Source: Bacillota bacterium (GTDB lineage: Bacteria > Bacillota > Clostridia > Oscillospirales > Ruminococcaceae). Taken from it: a stretch of DNA of 12,463 nucleotides. The stretch spans positions 1 to 12,463 of the forward strand of contig JAEWZG010000042.1 of assembly GCA_023395435.1 (NCBI GenBank). Reading direction: 5' to 3'. Made by a program: the position numbers and the translations under genes. Below are positions 1-8,328 of the stretch, piece by piece (position 1 is the stretch's first letter; each line of letters opens with the position of its first letter). Below the pieces are notes generated by a model that saw only the letters and a program-made list of their open reading frames with translations, searched no databases and had not been told where the DNA came from.

Positions 1-122
1 GCTAAAATTAAACAGAGCACAGACTTACGCCCGTGCTCATACTGATAACATAAAATATGTTGAAGTATTGACCATACGCACTTTCGTTTGTAGGTGAGAA
101 CGGAACGGTTCTACTTTGTTTT
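1..122 (-). ncRNA. Structured 5' leader of an unseen leftward gene (possible attenuator)
   Basis: This is the stretch transcribed from the promoter at 130-158, with no convincing reading frame. On the minus strand it can form a small hairpin at 61-47 (AACAUA/UAUGUU) and then a strong 10-bp hairpin at 38-15 (GAGCACGGGC, GUAA loop, GUCUGUGCUC) closed by a GNRA tetraloop. Two pairs of the large stem are G-U and form only in the minus-strand RNA, which supports leftward transcription. The bases after the stem (UGUUUAAUUUU) are a weak U-tract, so it may be an attenuator or terminator. Leaders of this kind precede ribosomal-protein or infC operons in Firmicutes, but I cannot assign it to a family. 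Confidence 0.45.
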
Positions 123-129
123 CTATACT

Positions 130-158
130 AGTATATACGCTTTTATTATATTTGTCAA
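130..158 (-). promoter_or_regulatory. Leftward sigma-A-type promoter
   Basis: Read on the minus strand, TTGACA (158-153) is followed by a 17-base spacer and TATACT (135-130). This is a perfect -35 box and a -10 box with one mismatch at optimal spacing. Transcription would start near position 123 and run towards position 1, out of the window. The promoter begins only about 15 bases beyond the stop of the DUF3795 gene, so it serves the next gene to the left, which is not visible. The match is seen in the sequence; activity is inferred. Confidence 0.75.
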
Positions 159-172
159 TATTATTTTAAAAT

Positions 173-445
173 TTATTTTGTTGTACATTCTGACCATTCT
201 TTACATTGATTTATTCTTGCTCCATTATCACCGTGTTCTGCATCATATGAAAAAGCTGTCAGCTGTTCACATGGGAAGCTTTCGCATTCCCCACAATGAT
301 TGAGGTTTTTATCCTCACAACAGATTTTTACCGGACATTCACCCCAGCAGATTGTCTTTTCACTAACGCAACCCTTGCAATCAAAACCAAATTTTTCTTT
401 ACATCCAAGCTCTGAACATAAAATTCCACATCTTGATTCAATCAT
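173..445 (-). CDS. Small Cys-rich DUF3795-type protein
   Basis: This 90-residue protein has 14 cysteines arranged in CxxC and Cx3-4C pairs (C6, C10, C15, C23, C26, C33, C37, C42, C43, C51, C54, C59, C81, C87). The N-terminal CGxxCxxLxC pattern resembles the DUF3795 family, common in anaerobes and thought to bind a metal or Fe-S cluster; no biochemical function is known to me. There is no signal peptide or membrane segment, so it is probably cytoplasmic. The start is fixed by AGGAG eight bases upstream, and this site overlaps the addA stop codon. The gap to addA is 11 bases, so it is cotranscribed as the last gene of the addBA unit. A link to recombination is guilt by association only. No terminator is visible before the next promoter. 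Confidence 0.8.
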   Translation of the reverse strand: MIESRCGILCSELGCKEKFGFDCKGCVSEKTICWGECPVKICCEDKNLNHCGECESFPCEQLTAFSYDAEHGDNGARINQCKEWSECTTK

Positions 446-456
446 TTTGTAATCTC

Positions 457-3400
457 CTATAATGTTATTTCAACACCCTGTTCAAGCTTAAATGAATATA
501 TATAACTGCTCTTGACAGGCTTGTCGAGTATGAGGTCAAACGCCGCTTTATACAGCTTTAATTGCAAAGAATAATGCTCTTTAAGTTCATCAAAAGACTT
601 GACATTATCGGTCTTATAATCAACAAGAACATAACCATCATCTTCTTCAAAAACGCAGTCAGCAATACCCTGAAGCATACCATCTGTTCCATTATATACT
701 GAAAGTTCATCCAAATCAAGCTTTAAATCAGAAATCATTACAAGAAACTGTTTTTCACGCATAATGTTTTTACTTTTCTTCATTCTTTCGTAGAATTTGC
801 TGTTGAAGAATGCTGTGACCGATTTTGTATTAATAGCTTTACCTTGCTTTTCTGATAATAACCCAATACTTATAAGTCGCCTAATTTCATCTTCTATATC
901 ATTCTCTGCCATGTCATAATTAGCAAGCTCCATAAAGCTGTGGGTTGCTGTTCCTTTTTCGGCAGCAGTTAGCTTTCCGACTTCTTCATCAAGACGTGGA
1001 AGCTGATAGAAATATTCAAGAGAGGTATCTTTCTTTGCAACTTCAGATACTGAAAGCTTTGATTGTGTTTGGGAATACTTATCATCATACTTAAAATTAA
1101 GGTAATGTTCAATTTCTTCAATAATTATTTCTGATGGTTTTGCATTATTTGTGAGCTCGTCAGATTTTTGCTCCGAATAATTTAGTGTGGAAAGTATATC
1201 AGAACCTTCAATAAAATCTATATAGGCATTTGTGGATTGTGTAGGAATTTCTAGCTCTGATATGCACATATCACGTAGGAATGAGTCACCCTCATAAACA
1301 AGCAAAGCCATTGTCAGCCAGTCCTGCATTGAATTTGCTGTTCGGACAATTTCTGAAGTAACTCTGCCTGATCTCGCAATAGACATAGCAAGGCTTTCAA
1401 TTTTCTTTTGAAAATTCTTACTTATTGAATAGGTAATAAAAAGGCGTTCTTTGGCTCGAGTGAGCGCAACATAAAGAAGTCGCATTTCCTCGCTTAACAT
1501 TTCAGCTTCATTAACCAGTTTGATTGCGTCATAAGGTAATGTAGTATATTTCAAATACTTCTCAGGCTCCTGCAATCTAAAGCCGATACCATAATATAGA
1601 TTAATAAGCATCTGTTTAGAAAGGTCATTACGCTGTCTTTTAAAGGTTGTCGCAGTTCTGCAAAGAAATATAAACGGAAATTCAAGCCCCTTTGACTTGT
1701 GAATTGTTTTTATGACAACAGAGTCTGAATAGTTGTTCAGAATGCCTGATTGCTTTAAATCTCCCCCATTATTAAATACGCTATTAATATATCGAGTAAA
1801 ACCTGTCAGACCACCACCGATGCTATTATCGTATGAAAAAGCGTATTCAAGCAAAAGCCTTAGATTTGCACGCTTTTGGGCGCCGTCATCATAGGTTGAT
1901 GCAATAAGAAAGAAATCTGTACTATCATAGATTTTTCTTATCAATTGCTCAAGAGTAAGGCTTGAGGCATAATATCGCAGTTCCTTTATTTTCGCAACAA
2001 CACCAGCGCATTTGTTCTTAAGTTCAACTGAATTTATATCAAGCTCCTTATCCTTAGTTTCACCGATAATTGTTAGGAATGCAGGATACAGCTTTTTATA
2101 TGGGCTTGCATTTTTTATCACTGCAATGTCATCTGCTGAAAACATAAATATCGGAGACAGCAAAACGCTCGCAAAAGCAATATCATTCATTGGATTATCA
2201 ATAACATTAAGCATATTTATAAGTATGCTTATTTCTCTTGAACGCAGGTAACCAGTGAGTTCTTCTGACTGGACAGACAAGCCTGCTTGTGCAAAGGCCT
2301 CAATATATTCTTTATTGACTGTTCTGCTTCTTACAAGAACGCAAAAGTCACTTTGTCGGCAAGGGCGTTCCTGACCGTTTTCATACACTGGATAACCCTC
2401 ATCAATCATACTACGGATTTTTGCCGCTACTATTGATGGCTCACTATAATCAACAGTTTCATCATCAAGCTCAACATCCTCATCTTTTCTTATCACAAGA
2501 ACTTCCGTTGAAAGCTTTTTAACGTTATAATTAGCACCGAGCACAAGTGCCTCATCTATATTGTAATCAACCTCACCTATTTTCTTTGACATAATGCTTT
2601 TAAAAACAAAATTCACAAAATCAATAACACAATCACGGCTTCGGAAGTTTGAACGTAGCTTTATTTCCTTTAGCTTGTCCGCATTTTGTGGCTTATTGGC
2701 ATTATTACGGGTTTCAATAAAAATATTTGGATTAGCTTGTCTGAATCGATAAATTGATTGCTTTACATCACCAACAACAAACATATTCTTGCCAATTATT
2801 GTATCATCATTTGTTTCAGACAGCATTTTGAATATTAAATCCTGAAGATTGTTTACATCCTGAAATTCATCAATAAGTATAATTTTATAAGTATTGTTGT
2901 TAACTATATCTTTTGCAAGCTGTGACTTTTTATAACCATTTTCGGTTTCTTCGCATAATAGCTGAATAGAAAGAATTTCAACATCAGAAAAATCTATTGC
3001 GTTTTTTGAAACCTTTTGTTCCCAAAGCTCGCCCCATAAATCATTAACAATTTCAACAAGGCTTTCAAGAATTTTTCTGCTTGCTTCAAGATCAGTTTTT
3101 ATCTGTGCCTCTGAATATGAGAAAAGCTTCGCAAGGCTTTCGAGGGATTTTTTATAATTGTCACGATAGCCTTTTATTTTCTCAACAACAAGCTTTTCAA
3201 TCATGTTATCTGCAGGAGCATTTTTATCCGGCTTTCCATAAAAACGGGCAAAAGATGTATTATTTAAAACTTCGGCGATTTTATCCCATTCACCGAGTGT
3301 GATAGTTTTAGCTATTTCTTCAAAAACTTCAAAATCATTCTTTAAGATAATGTCCTTGGTTTTTGGGTAGTATTTTAATGAGTTTGCGAGTTGGCAAACC

Positions 3401-4086
3401 TCATTAAAAAGGTTCCTGATTATTGAAAAATCAGAATTCAGGTTGTCAATAAGGATAGTTTTCCATTGCTTAGAAATAATGCTGTTGGTGTTGTAGCTGT
3501 CAATAACATTTTCAAACCAGCTATCCTTGAAAGGCAGTGAACGTGAAAAGCTATAAAGCTGTGTGATAATTTCAACCAACCTATTGTCATTGCCGATACT
3601 GAAATAATTATTAAGCATTGACATATTCTCAGCATCTTCTTCATAATGCTTTTCAAGAACGGTTTCAAGTGCTTTCTCGAGCATAACAAAGGATTCGACC
3701 TCGTCAATAATTCTAACACCATTTGAAATATCAAAATGCTGTATATTGTTTTTTACAAGTTCAAGGCAGAATGAATTGATAGTTGAAATTTTAGCAAGTT
3801 CAAGCTTCATCTGTTGGAGCTGTAGCCATTCATTTGCTGGGTCTTCTTCAATTTTTTTATTAACAGCAACACTTAATTTTTCCCTCATTTGTGCTGCGGC
3901 ATCGTTTGTGAAGGTAACAGCAAGGAGCTTATCAGCTGGGAGCTGGTTTTTTTCATCGGTTAGAAGACGTATTACACGTTCAATTAAAACGGCAGTTTTA
4001 CCACTTCCGGCTGCTGCAGAAACAATTACACCTTTATCGGTGGTTGTTATTGCTGAAAGCTGGTCGTCAGTCCACTTAAAGCTCAT
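457..4086 (-). CDS. addA: ATP-dependent helicase/nuclease subunit A
   Basis: AddA is the helicase-nuclease subunit of AddAB, which unwinds and resects double-strand breaks and loads RecA (the Gram-positive counterpart of RecBCD). From the start chosen here it has 1209 residues, close to the roughly 1230 of Bacillus subtilis. UvrD-like (SF1) motifs appear in order: Q-motif WTDDQ near residue 5, Walker A AAAGSGKT at 24-31, motif Ia VTFTNDAAAQM, Walker B DEFQD at 406-410, motif III GDVKQSIYRFR, motif IV LRSNFRS, motif V TIHKSKGLEF near 795, and motif VI VALTRAKERL near 875. The C-terminal RecB-family nuclease has GIADC and VDYKTD, with catalytic D1156 and K1158. All key residues are present. An in-frame ATG at 4107 exists, but AGGTG lies six bases before the ATG at 4086, so I prefer 4086; 4089 is equally possible. 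The start overlaps the end of addB. Confidence 0.97.
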   Translation of the reverse strand: MSFKWTDDQLSAITTTDKGVIVSAAAGSGKTAVLIERVIRLLTDEKNQLPADKLLAVTFTNDAAAQMREKLSVAVNKKIEEDPANEWLQLQQMKLELAKISTINSFCLELVKNNIQHFDISNGVRIIDEVESFVMLEKALETVLEKHYEEDAENMSMLNNYFSIGNDNRLVEIITQLYSFSRSLPFKDSWFENVIDSYNTNSIISKQWKTILIDNLNSDFSIIRNLFNEVCQLANSLKYYPKTKDIILKNDFEVFEEIAKTITLGEWDKIAEVLNNTSFARFYGKPDKNAPADNMIEKLVVEKIKGYRDNYKKSLESLAKLFSYSEAQIKTDLEASRKILESLVEIVNDLWGELWEQKVSKNAIDFSDVEILSIQLLCEETENGYKKSQLAKDIVNNNTYKIILIDEFQDVNNLQDLIFKMLSETNDDTIIGKNMFVVGDVKQSIYRFRQANPNIFIETRNNANKPQNADKLKEIKLRSNFRSRDCVIDFVNFVFKSIMSKKIGEVDYNIDEALVLGANYNVKKLSTEVLVIRKDEDVELDDETVDYSEPSIVAAKIRSMIDEGYPVYENGQERPCRQSDFCVLVRSRTVNKEYIEAFAQAGLSVQSEELTGYLRSREISILINMLNVIDNPMNDIAFASVLLSPIFMFSADDIAVIKNASPYKKLYPAFLTIIGETKDKELDINSVELKNKCAGVVAKIKELRYYASSLTLEQLIRKIYDSTDFFLIASTYDDGAQKRANLRLLLEYAFSYDNSIGGGLTGFTRYINSVFNNGGDLKQSGILNNYSDSVVIKTIHKSKGLEFPFIFLCRTATTFKRQRNDLSKQMLINLYYGIGFRLQEPEKYLKYTTLPYDAIKLVNEAEMLSEEMRLLYVALTRAKERLFITYSISKNFQKKIESLAMSIARSGRVTSEIVRTANSMQDWLTMALLVYEGDSFLRDMCISELEIPTQSTNAYIDFIEGSDILSTLNYSEQKSDELTNNAKPSEIIIEEIEHYLNFKYDDKYSQTQSKLSVSEVAKKDTSLEYFYQLPRLDEEVGKLTAAEKGTATHSFMELANYDMAENDIEDEIRRLISIGLLSEKQGKAINTKSVTAFFNSKFYERMKKSKNIMREKQFLVMISDLKLDLDELSVYNGTDGMLQGIADCVFEEDDGYVLVDYKTDNVKSFDELKEHYSLQLKLYKAAFDLILDKPVKSSYIYSFKLEQGVEITL

Positions 4087-7000
4087 CATCTTCACCTGCC
4101 TCATCATTTGTTTGAATTCCTATAATATCTCGGAGCTTGTCAGCATCAGCTTTATCAATAATCTGCGCTTTATCCGACATATAGCTACCACAGACAGACC
4201 AGTAGTCACAGTATCTGCAGGCAAGCTTGTCCTTTTCGCCTTTTGGAACAGCCGGTATTTTTCCGTTTTTAAGATTCTCAGCCATTTCAATCATTTTGAT
4301 TTTTGCAAAAGCTTCAAGCCTGTTATAAGCTTCATAAGGAATAATGTCTGAATAACCGTCAGGCTTTGTCTTATTTCTGATCTGGACATAATCCGCGTTA
4401 ATCATGTCCTTCATAATAGCGTCATTTCCATGTCTTATTACAAGTCCGTTTTTCTTTAAATTTTTATCTTTTAGCTTTGAAACACTATTGTTTTCAGGGT
4501 TATGCTGATGAGTTGTATTAAAGGTTCTTTCAATTTCAGGCGAGAGGAAAATTGCAGGCATATAAAGAACACCCGCTGGCTCAGCATTTTCAACATTATC
4601 AGTAACAGCCATAAGATATAAAATCATCTGAAGGTTTATACCATTATAAACATCCTGAAGTTCAAGCTGTTTCTTGCCGGTTTTATAATCAACTATTCTT
4701 ATGTATTTTTTATTTTCATATTCACATATATCAAGCCTGTCAATTTTTCCACGCAGTATTAATTTCATACCGTTATCAAGGTCAAGCTCAAAAATACTCT
4801 TTCCGTTTTTATCGGTGAGATTATATTCAAATTCATGAGGAGTAAAACTGCTGTTTTCAAGTTCTGACTTTATATTTTGAACGACATCAAGAATAAGGCT
4901 CTCAAGATTCTTATACATTGCATCAAAACGTTTTGTTTTTCCGAAATCCCCTCCAAGTTCATTTTCTCTAAATTCAACTAAAAGCTGATGTATTTTTTCT
5001 TTCAACTCGTCCTCATTATAAGAAACAAATTCAGAAATATACTCACTTTTATCCTTATCATTCTTTCTGCTCATTATTTTTTCAAGACAATAATGAACGA
5101 TATTTCCCCTATTAATAGGGTTAACTTCAACTTTTTTCGTAATCTGCAGTTTTAGACCATTCTGACAGAAAAAGCTGAACGGACACTCATTGTACTTTTC
5201 AATGCTTGTTGCTGAAATGTTCAGATTTTTTGATAAGAACATATTCTGAGCTGTTTTCGGGTTTAATAGGTAATCTGAATTTTCACGAGCGTTACACAAA
5301 TATGCAATTCTGTTTTTGTAATCTTTATCTTTTTCCAAAACAGCTTTAATACTCAAAACGCCCTCTGTTTTATCCCTATAATTCTCGACAAATTTGTAGT
5401 AGGCTGAATGAGGTGTAGTACAATAAAAGCTTGGGCTTTTATCCCATGCACACTCAATAATTTCATCACCGAACATATTTGTAAGTTGCTTTATAATTGG
5501 TGAAGGACGTCTTGAATTACCTGATTTATCAGACAATGAATATGAGACAAAAAGCCTGTCACTTGGCAGTGAAAGAGCCTGATATGCCATAAAACGCTCT
5601 TCTGTAAGCTTCCACATAATACGGCGTGAAATTTTAAGTCCGAGCTTTTCAAGAACGTCCTTATCCTTATCAGTAAATAGACCGCTTTCCTTCACAAAAG
5701 CTGGCATTATTCCATCGTTCACGCCAATTAAAAATACGACCTTCGGGCTTGAAAGATGGGAACGATCTGCACTTGCGACCATTACAGCGTCAAGCTTCTG
5801 CGGTGGGGTAGAAACACTTGCCTGCATAAGCATTTGATTCAAAAGCTCGCTGAATGCTTTCAGCGAAATTTTATCTTCCTGTAATACATCATAAATTGCT
5901 CTTATGGCCTGAATGAGTATTCCCCACAGTTGTTTGAATTCACGAGCAATTTCTATTGCCTGTGTTTCATTATACGACAAAACTTCAGGGCTGTTCTTAA
6001 TGTTCTGTGACATAATCGCAGATAGATTTACCTCATCAAGAAAAGCAAAAAGTGCATGACAGATATCTCTTGCTCCACTGTCGGAACAAGCTTTCTTTAT
6101 TCTTTGAAGAGGGGTAATGATCATCTTTCTGATTTTATTTATTTCATAAAGATAGGCTGTGTCTTTAATGTCGGTTGCGGTAAAATCCTCAAGCCACATA
6201 TCACCGTTAACATTCCATTGAAAACAATAGTCCTCAATCATTGATACCTGCATATCTGTAAACATTGACAATGTTGATTTAATATATCTTAAAATATTCT
6301 CTGTATTAAATTTTCTTGTTGTGATGGTCTGGAAGACAGAAAAAATGTATAATATCAGTGCTTTCTGTGAAATAGGCTGTTTTGTATCCATAAAATATGA
6401 GATTTCATATCTGTCAAATACACCTGAAATTATACTGTAATAGTCAGACAGCTTTCTTGACACTATTGCGATGTCAGAATATTTATAACCATTATCACAG
6501 ACAAGTCTTTTTATGCTTGAAGATACGTATTCAATCTCCTCATATAAGTCATTACAGGCAACAACCTTAACTCCTGTGCTTTCAGATGCTGTCGCAGCAA
6601 GAGGATTGAAAATATTGTTGTTTATATGATTAACAGACTTATTGATATTATGGGAGAGCGTTTTAAAGATCACTAATTCTGTTTTAAGATTTAAGCTTTT
6701 TGCAAGATTAATAATATCCTGTTCGGTTTTCATTACATTCAAGAATGGTGATAGCTTTGTTCTTGTGTTTTCGCCATATCCTACCGTGAGAGAAATATAG
6801 ACATCAGTCGCTTGTGACAAGATTGCTTCAAGCATTGATAATTCGTCCTGTGAAAAGCCATTAAATTCATCAATATATACATTCATAGATTTAAAAAAGC
6901 TTTTTGCTTTTGCTGTTGTTGCAGCTTCACCTGTCAGCGTAACAGAGTCCTTTAACCCTTTTTCTAATAGAATATTGCAATATTCAGAATATAAATATTG

Positions 7001-7468
7001 GATATCGTTTATTTTATCAGACAGTGAACCCGTCAGTTCAAGCTGTGTTGCTGAAAGCTCATTCGGAGTAATTTCAGACTGGCGGAGTTCCTTAACAAGT
7101 TCAATAGCATTATCAATAAAACTTGTCTTATCAAGCTGTTTTGTATAGTATTTTGCTGCTTGTTCTGCCTTAAGCTTTTTAACAGCGAGATACATAATGA
7201 TTTGTTTTGTGTAATCATCAGCATACTCACCACGTGTCGAACCATTTAGTTTTATTATAGTTTCGGCAAGCTTCCTGAAGCCGACAACTCTTATTAAGTT
7301 GAAAAGTCCAGCTCCAAGAAACTTATAAAGCTTTTTATCATATTCAAAAGAAAACTGGTCAGGCACGAGAACAAGGACTTTTTTACCAGCTTCTATATCA
7401 TTCTTAATCATATCAGAAATATAGGCTGACTTTCCTGAACCGATAGGTCCGCTTAAGAGCTTCAGCAT
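4076..7468 (-). CDS. addB: ATP-dependent helicase/nuclease subunit B
   Basis: AddB is the second subunit of the AddAB break-processing complex. It supplies the nuclease for the other strand and, in B. subtilis, recognises Chi. It has 1130 residues, typical of Firmicute AddB. The N-terminal Walker A is GPIGSGKS (residues 7-14). The central region keeps the helicase-like fold but lacks a full set of active helicase motifs, as expected for the family. The C-terminal nuclease carries GKIDRLD and VDYKTGK (D927, K929). Four cysteines, C762 and then C1084-x2-C1087-x5-C1093, reproduce the 4Fe-4S pattern that pins the nuclease domain in AddB. AGGTGG lies about seven bases before the ATG, inside a hairpin arm. 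The 3' end overlaps addA by 11 bases, indicating translational coupling. addB preceding addA is the usual Firmicute order. Confidence 0.97.
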   Translation of the reverse strand: MLKLLSGPIGSGKSAYISDMIKNDIEAGKKVLVLVPDQFSFEYDKKLYKFLGAGLFNLIRVVGFRKLAETIIKLNGSTRGEYADDYTKQIIMYLAVKKLKAEQAAKYYTKQLDKTSFIDNAIELVKELRQSEITPNELSATQLELTGSLSDKINDIQYLYSEYCNILLEKGLKDSVTLTGEAATTAKAKSFFKSMNVYIDEFNGFSQDELSMLEAILSQATDVYISLTVGYGENTRTKLSPFLNVMKTEQDIINLAKSLNLKTELVIFKTLSHNINKSVNHINNNIFNPLAATASESTGVKVVACNDLYEEIEYVSSSIKRLVCDNGYKYSDIAIVSRKLSDYYSIISGVFDRYEISYFMDTKQPISQKALILYIFSVFQTITTRKFNTENILRYIKSTLSMFTDMQVSMIEDYCFQWNVNGDMWLEDFTATDIKDTAYLYEINKIRKMIITPLQRIKKACSDSGARDICHALFAFLDEVNLSAIMSQNIKNSPEVLSYNETQAIEIAREFKQLWGILIQAIRAIYDVLQEDKISLKAFSELLNQMLMQASVSTPPQKLDAVMVASADRSHLSSPKVVFLIGVNDGIMPAFVKESGLFTDKDKDVLEKLGLKISRRIMWKLTEERFMAYQALSLPSDRLFVSYSLSDKSGNSRRPSPIIKQLTNMFGDEIIECAWDKSPSFYCTTPHSAYYKFVENYRDKTEGVLSIKAVLEKDKDYKNRIAYLCNARENSDYLLNPKTAQNMFLSKNLNISATSIEKYNECPFSFFCQNGLKLQITKKVEVNPINRGNIVHYCLEKIMSRKNDKDKSEYISEFVSYNEDELKEKIHQLLVEFRENELGGDFGKTKRFDAMYKNLESLILDVVQNIKSELENSSFTPHEFEYNLTDKNGKSIFELDLDNGMKLILRGKIDRLDICEYENKKYIRIVDYKTGKKQLELQDVYNGINLQMILYLMAVTDNVENAEPAGVLYMPAIFLSPEIERTFNTTHQHNPENNSVSKLKDKNLKKNGLVIRHGNDAIMKDMINADYVQIRNKTKPDGYSDIIPYEAYNRLEAFAKIKMIEMAENLKNGKIPAVPKGEKDKLACRYCDYWSVCGSYMSDKAQIIDKADADKLRDIIGIQTNDEAGEDDEL

Positions 7469-7474
7469 AAAAAC

Positions 7475-7518
7475 ACCACCTGTAATTTACTTGTTAAAAC
7501 AAGTTTATCACAGGTGGT
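7475..7518 (-). promoter_or_regulatory. Hairpin that sequesters the addB ribosome binding site
   Basis: Perfect 9-bp arms, ACCACCTGT and ACAGGTGGT (7475-7483 and 7510-7518), flank an inner 6-bp stem (7489-7494 with 7499-7504). On the minus-strand RNA the 3' arm contains AGGTGG, the only good Shine-Dalgarno sequence for addB, so folding would hide it. The hairpin is followed by GUUUUU and could also act as a weak terminator for spoIIR. The repeat is seen directly; both regulatory roles are inferred. Confidence 0.5.
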
Positions 7519-7530
7519 AATTCAAGTCAA
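7502..7530 (-). promoter_or_regulatory. Candidate addB promoter inside the spoIIR-addB gap
   Basis: On the minus strand TTGACT (7530-7525, five of six bases) lies 17 bases from TAAACT (7507-7502, four of six). The start point would fall near 7495, within the hairpin loop. An RNA begun there would lack the outer 5' arm that hides the addB ribosome binding site. The -10 is weak, so this is a tentative call. Confidence 0.35.
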
Positions 7531-7532
7531 TT

Positions 7533-8228
7533 CTAAGAAAGGGCTTTCTTGACTTGACGAAATAATTTAACACTCAAAAAACGTATTTTATATTTTTGTG
7601 GCTTTTTCATTATTTTAATTTCAGAATCATTAAACCCCTTAAGCTTGTCATCTTCATCTATTTTCTGAACTTCATTAATTAATGATGTACCAACCATTGG
7701 TTTAAAGCTTTCGTCTTCCAGTGAAGTTTCAATTGGCTTTAAGCTTTCTTTATCAAGTGACGGGGCAATACATAGCTGTGGATACATTACGCACCACCAG
7801 TTATGTCCTTTTGCCTCCCCAATTGTTATTCGTAATGCATCATAATAACCTGCTGGCAATGTAATATCGCCATATGTTCTGTCATCGAACTCCATATATG
7901 TTAGTTCACATTTAACAGGATAATTATAGCCGTTTTCTTTAATAGTCTTTTCGGCTACAGTCTGTATTTTATCAATACTATTCAAGGCTATCTGCTCAAC
8001 TTGTAGTCTTGTCTTGCCTTTACAGAAAAGGTCTGCAGTTTCAGCAAGAACTGCGTCACGAACTTTAATTTTTAATTCCTGATCCTCTTTACTGTCGGAA
8101 TTTGCAAGGATATGAAGTCTTAATACACCATCTGATATTCCTTCAAGATCCTTTGCGAAGGCATTAACACTTGATAGTATCACTGCAATTACTAAGCCTA
8201 ATAACAAAGCCACATCCAATTTTTTCAT
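7533..8228 (-). CDS. spoIIR: Stage II sporulation protein R
   Basis: SpoIIR is the forespore-made, secreted signal that triggers the SpoIIGA protease to process pro-sigma-E in the mother cell after asymmetric division. The 231 residues are close to the usual 220-240. An N-terminal hydrophobic segment (about residues 4-26, ending near NAFA) is a signal peptide or anchor. The family block VLRLHILANSDS...DQELKIKVRDAV lies at about 36-61, and the conserved GHNWWCVMYPQLC near 140-152. AAGGA precedes the ATG by ten bases. It stands alone behind the oadB terminator, with addB 64 bases downstream. In B. subtilis the gene is under sigma-F, but the best promoter match here is sigma-A-like. Its presence is the strongest sign that this organism belongs to a spore-forming lineage. 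Confidence 0.95.
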   Translation of the reverse strand: MKKLDVALLLGLVIAVILSSVNAFAKDLEGISDGVLRLHILANSDSKEDQELKIKVRDAVLAETADLFCKGKTRLQVEQIALNSIDKIQTVAEKTIKENGYNYPVKCELTYMEFDDRTYGDITLPAGYYDALRITIGEAKGHNWWCVMYPQLCIAPSLDKESLKPIETSLEDESFKPMVGTSLINEVQKIDEDDKLKGFNDSEIKIMKKPQKYKIRFLSVKLFRQVKKALS

Positions 8229-8261
8229 AGATTTTCTGTCCTTTCAACGTTATGTATCTTT

Positions 8262-8291
8262 ATTATAGACATATTTTTCCATTTTATTCAA
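8262..8291 (-). promoter_or_regulatory. Candidate spoIIR promoter
   Basis: On the minus strand TTGAAT (8291-8286) is spaced 18 bases from a perfect TATAAT (8267-8262), giving a start near 8255 and a leader of about 27 bases. I looked for a sigma-F pattern (GYATA, then about 15 bases, then GGnnAnAnT) and found only a partial -10 (GGAAAAATA) without a -35, so the sigma-A-like match is the better but still modest call. Confidence 0.4.
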
Positions 8292-8322
8292 TTAATAAAA
8301 AGAGCCCATTTCTGAGCTCTTT
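8291..8322 (-). terminator. Rho-independent terminator after oadB
   Basis: Minus-strand RNA forms a 10-bp stem, AAAGAGCUCA with UGGGCUCUUU, closed by a GAAA tetraloop (8322-8299) and followed by UUAUUAAU. The stem begins six bases after the oadB stop codon. One pair is U-G, formed only on this strand. It separates oadGB from spoIIR. Confidence 0.88.
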
Positions 8323-8328
8323 ATGTTG

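Noticed and set aside
96..113. Short repeat AGAAC...GTTCT considered as a rightward terminator or operator
   Set aside because: Five-base arms with an interrupted outer stem are too weak alone; it is treated as part of the leader region.
94..303. A rightward 69-codon frame with hydrophobic residues
   Set aside because: It lies antisense to the DUF3795 gene and the leftward promoter, has no ribosome site, and its hydrophobicity comes from T-rich DNA.
3438..3734. A leftward 98-codon frame inside addA
   Set aside because: It is an alternative frame within addA with no start signal, and addA is intact across it.
3746..4351. A rightward 201-codon frame
   Set aside because: It is antisense to the well-supported addA/addB junction and resembles no known protein; long antisense frames are expected opposite such genes.
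7522..7557. Inverted repeat (TCAAGTCA/TGACTTGA with an inner AAGAAA/TTTCTT) spanning the spoIIR stop, considered as the spoIIR terminator
   Set aside because: The outer and inner stems are offset by an asymmetric bulge and no U-run follows on the minus strand.
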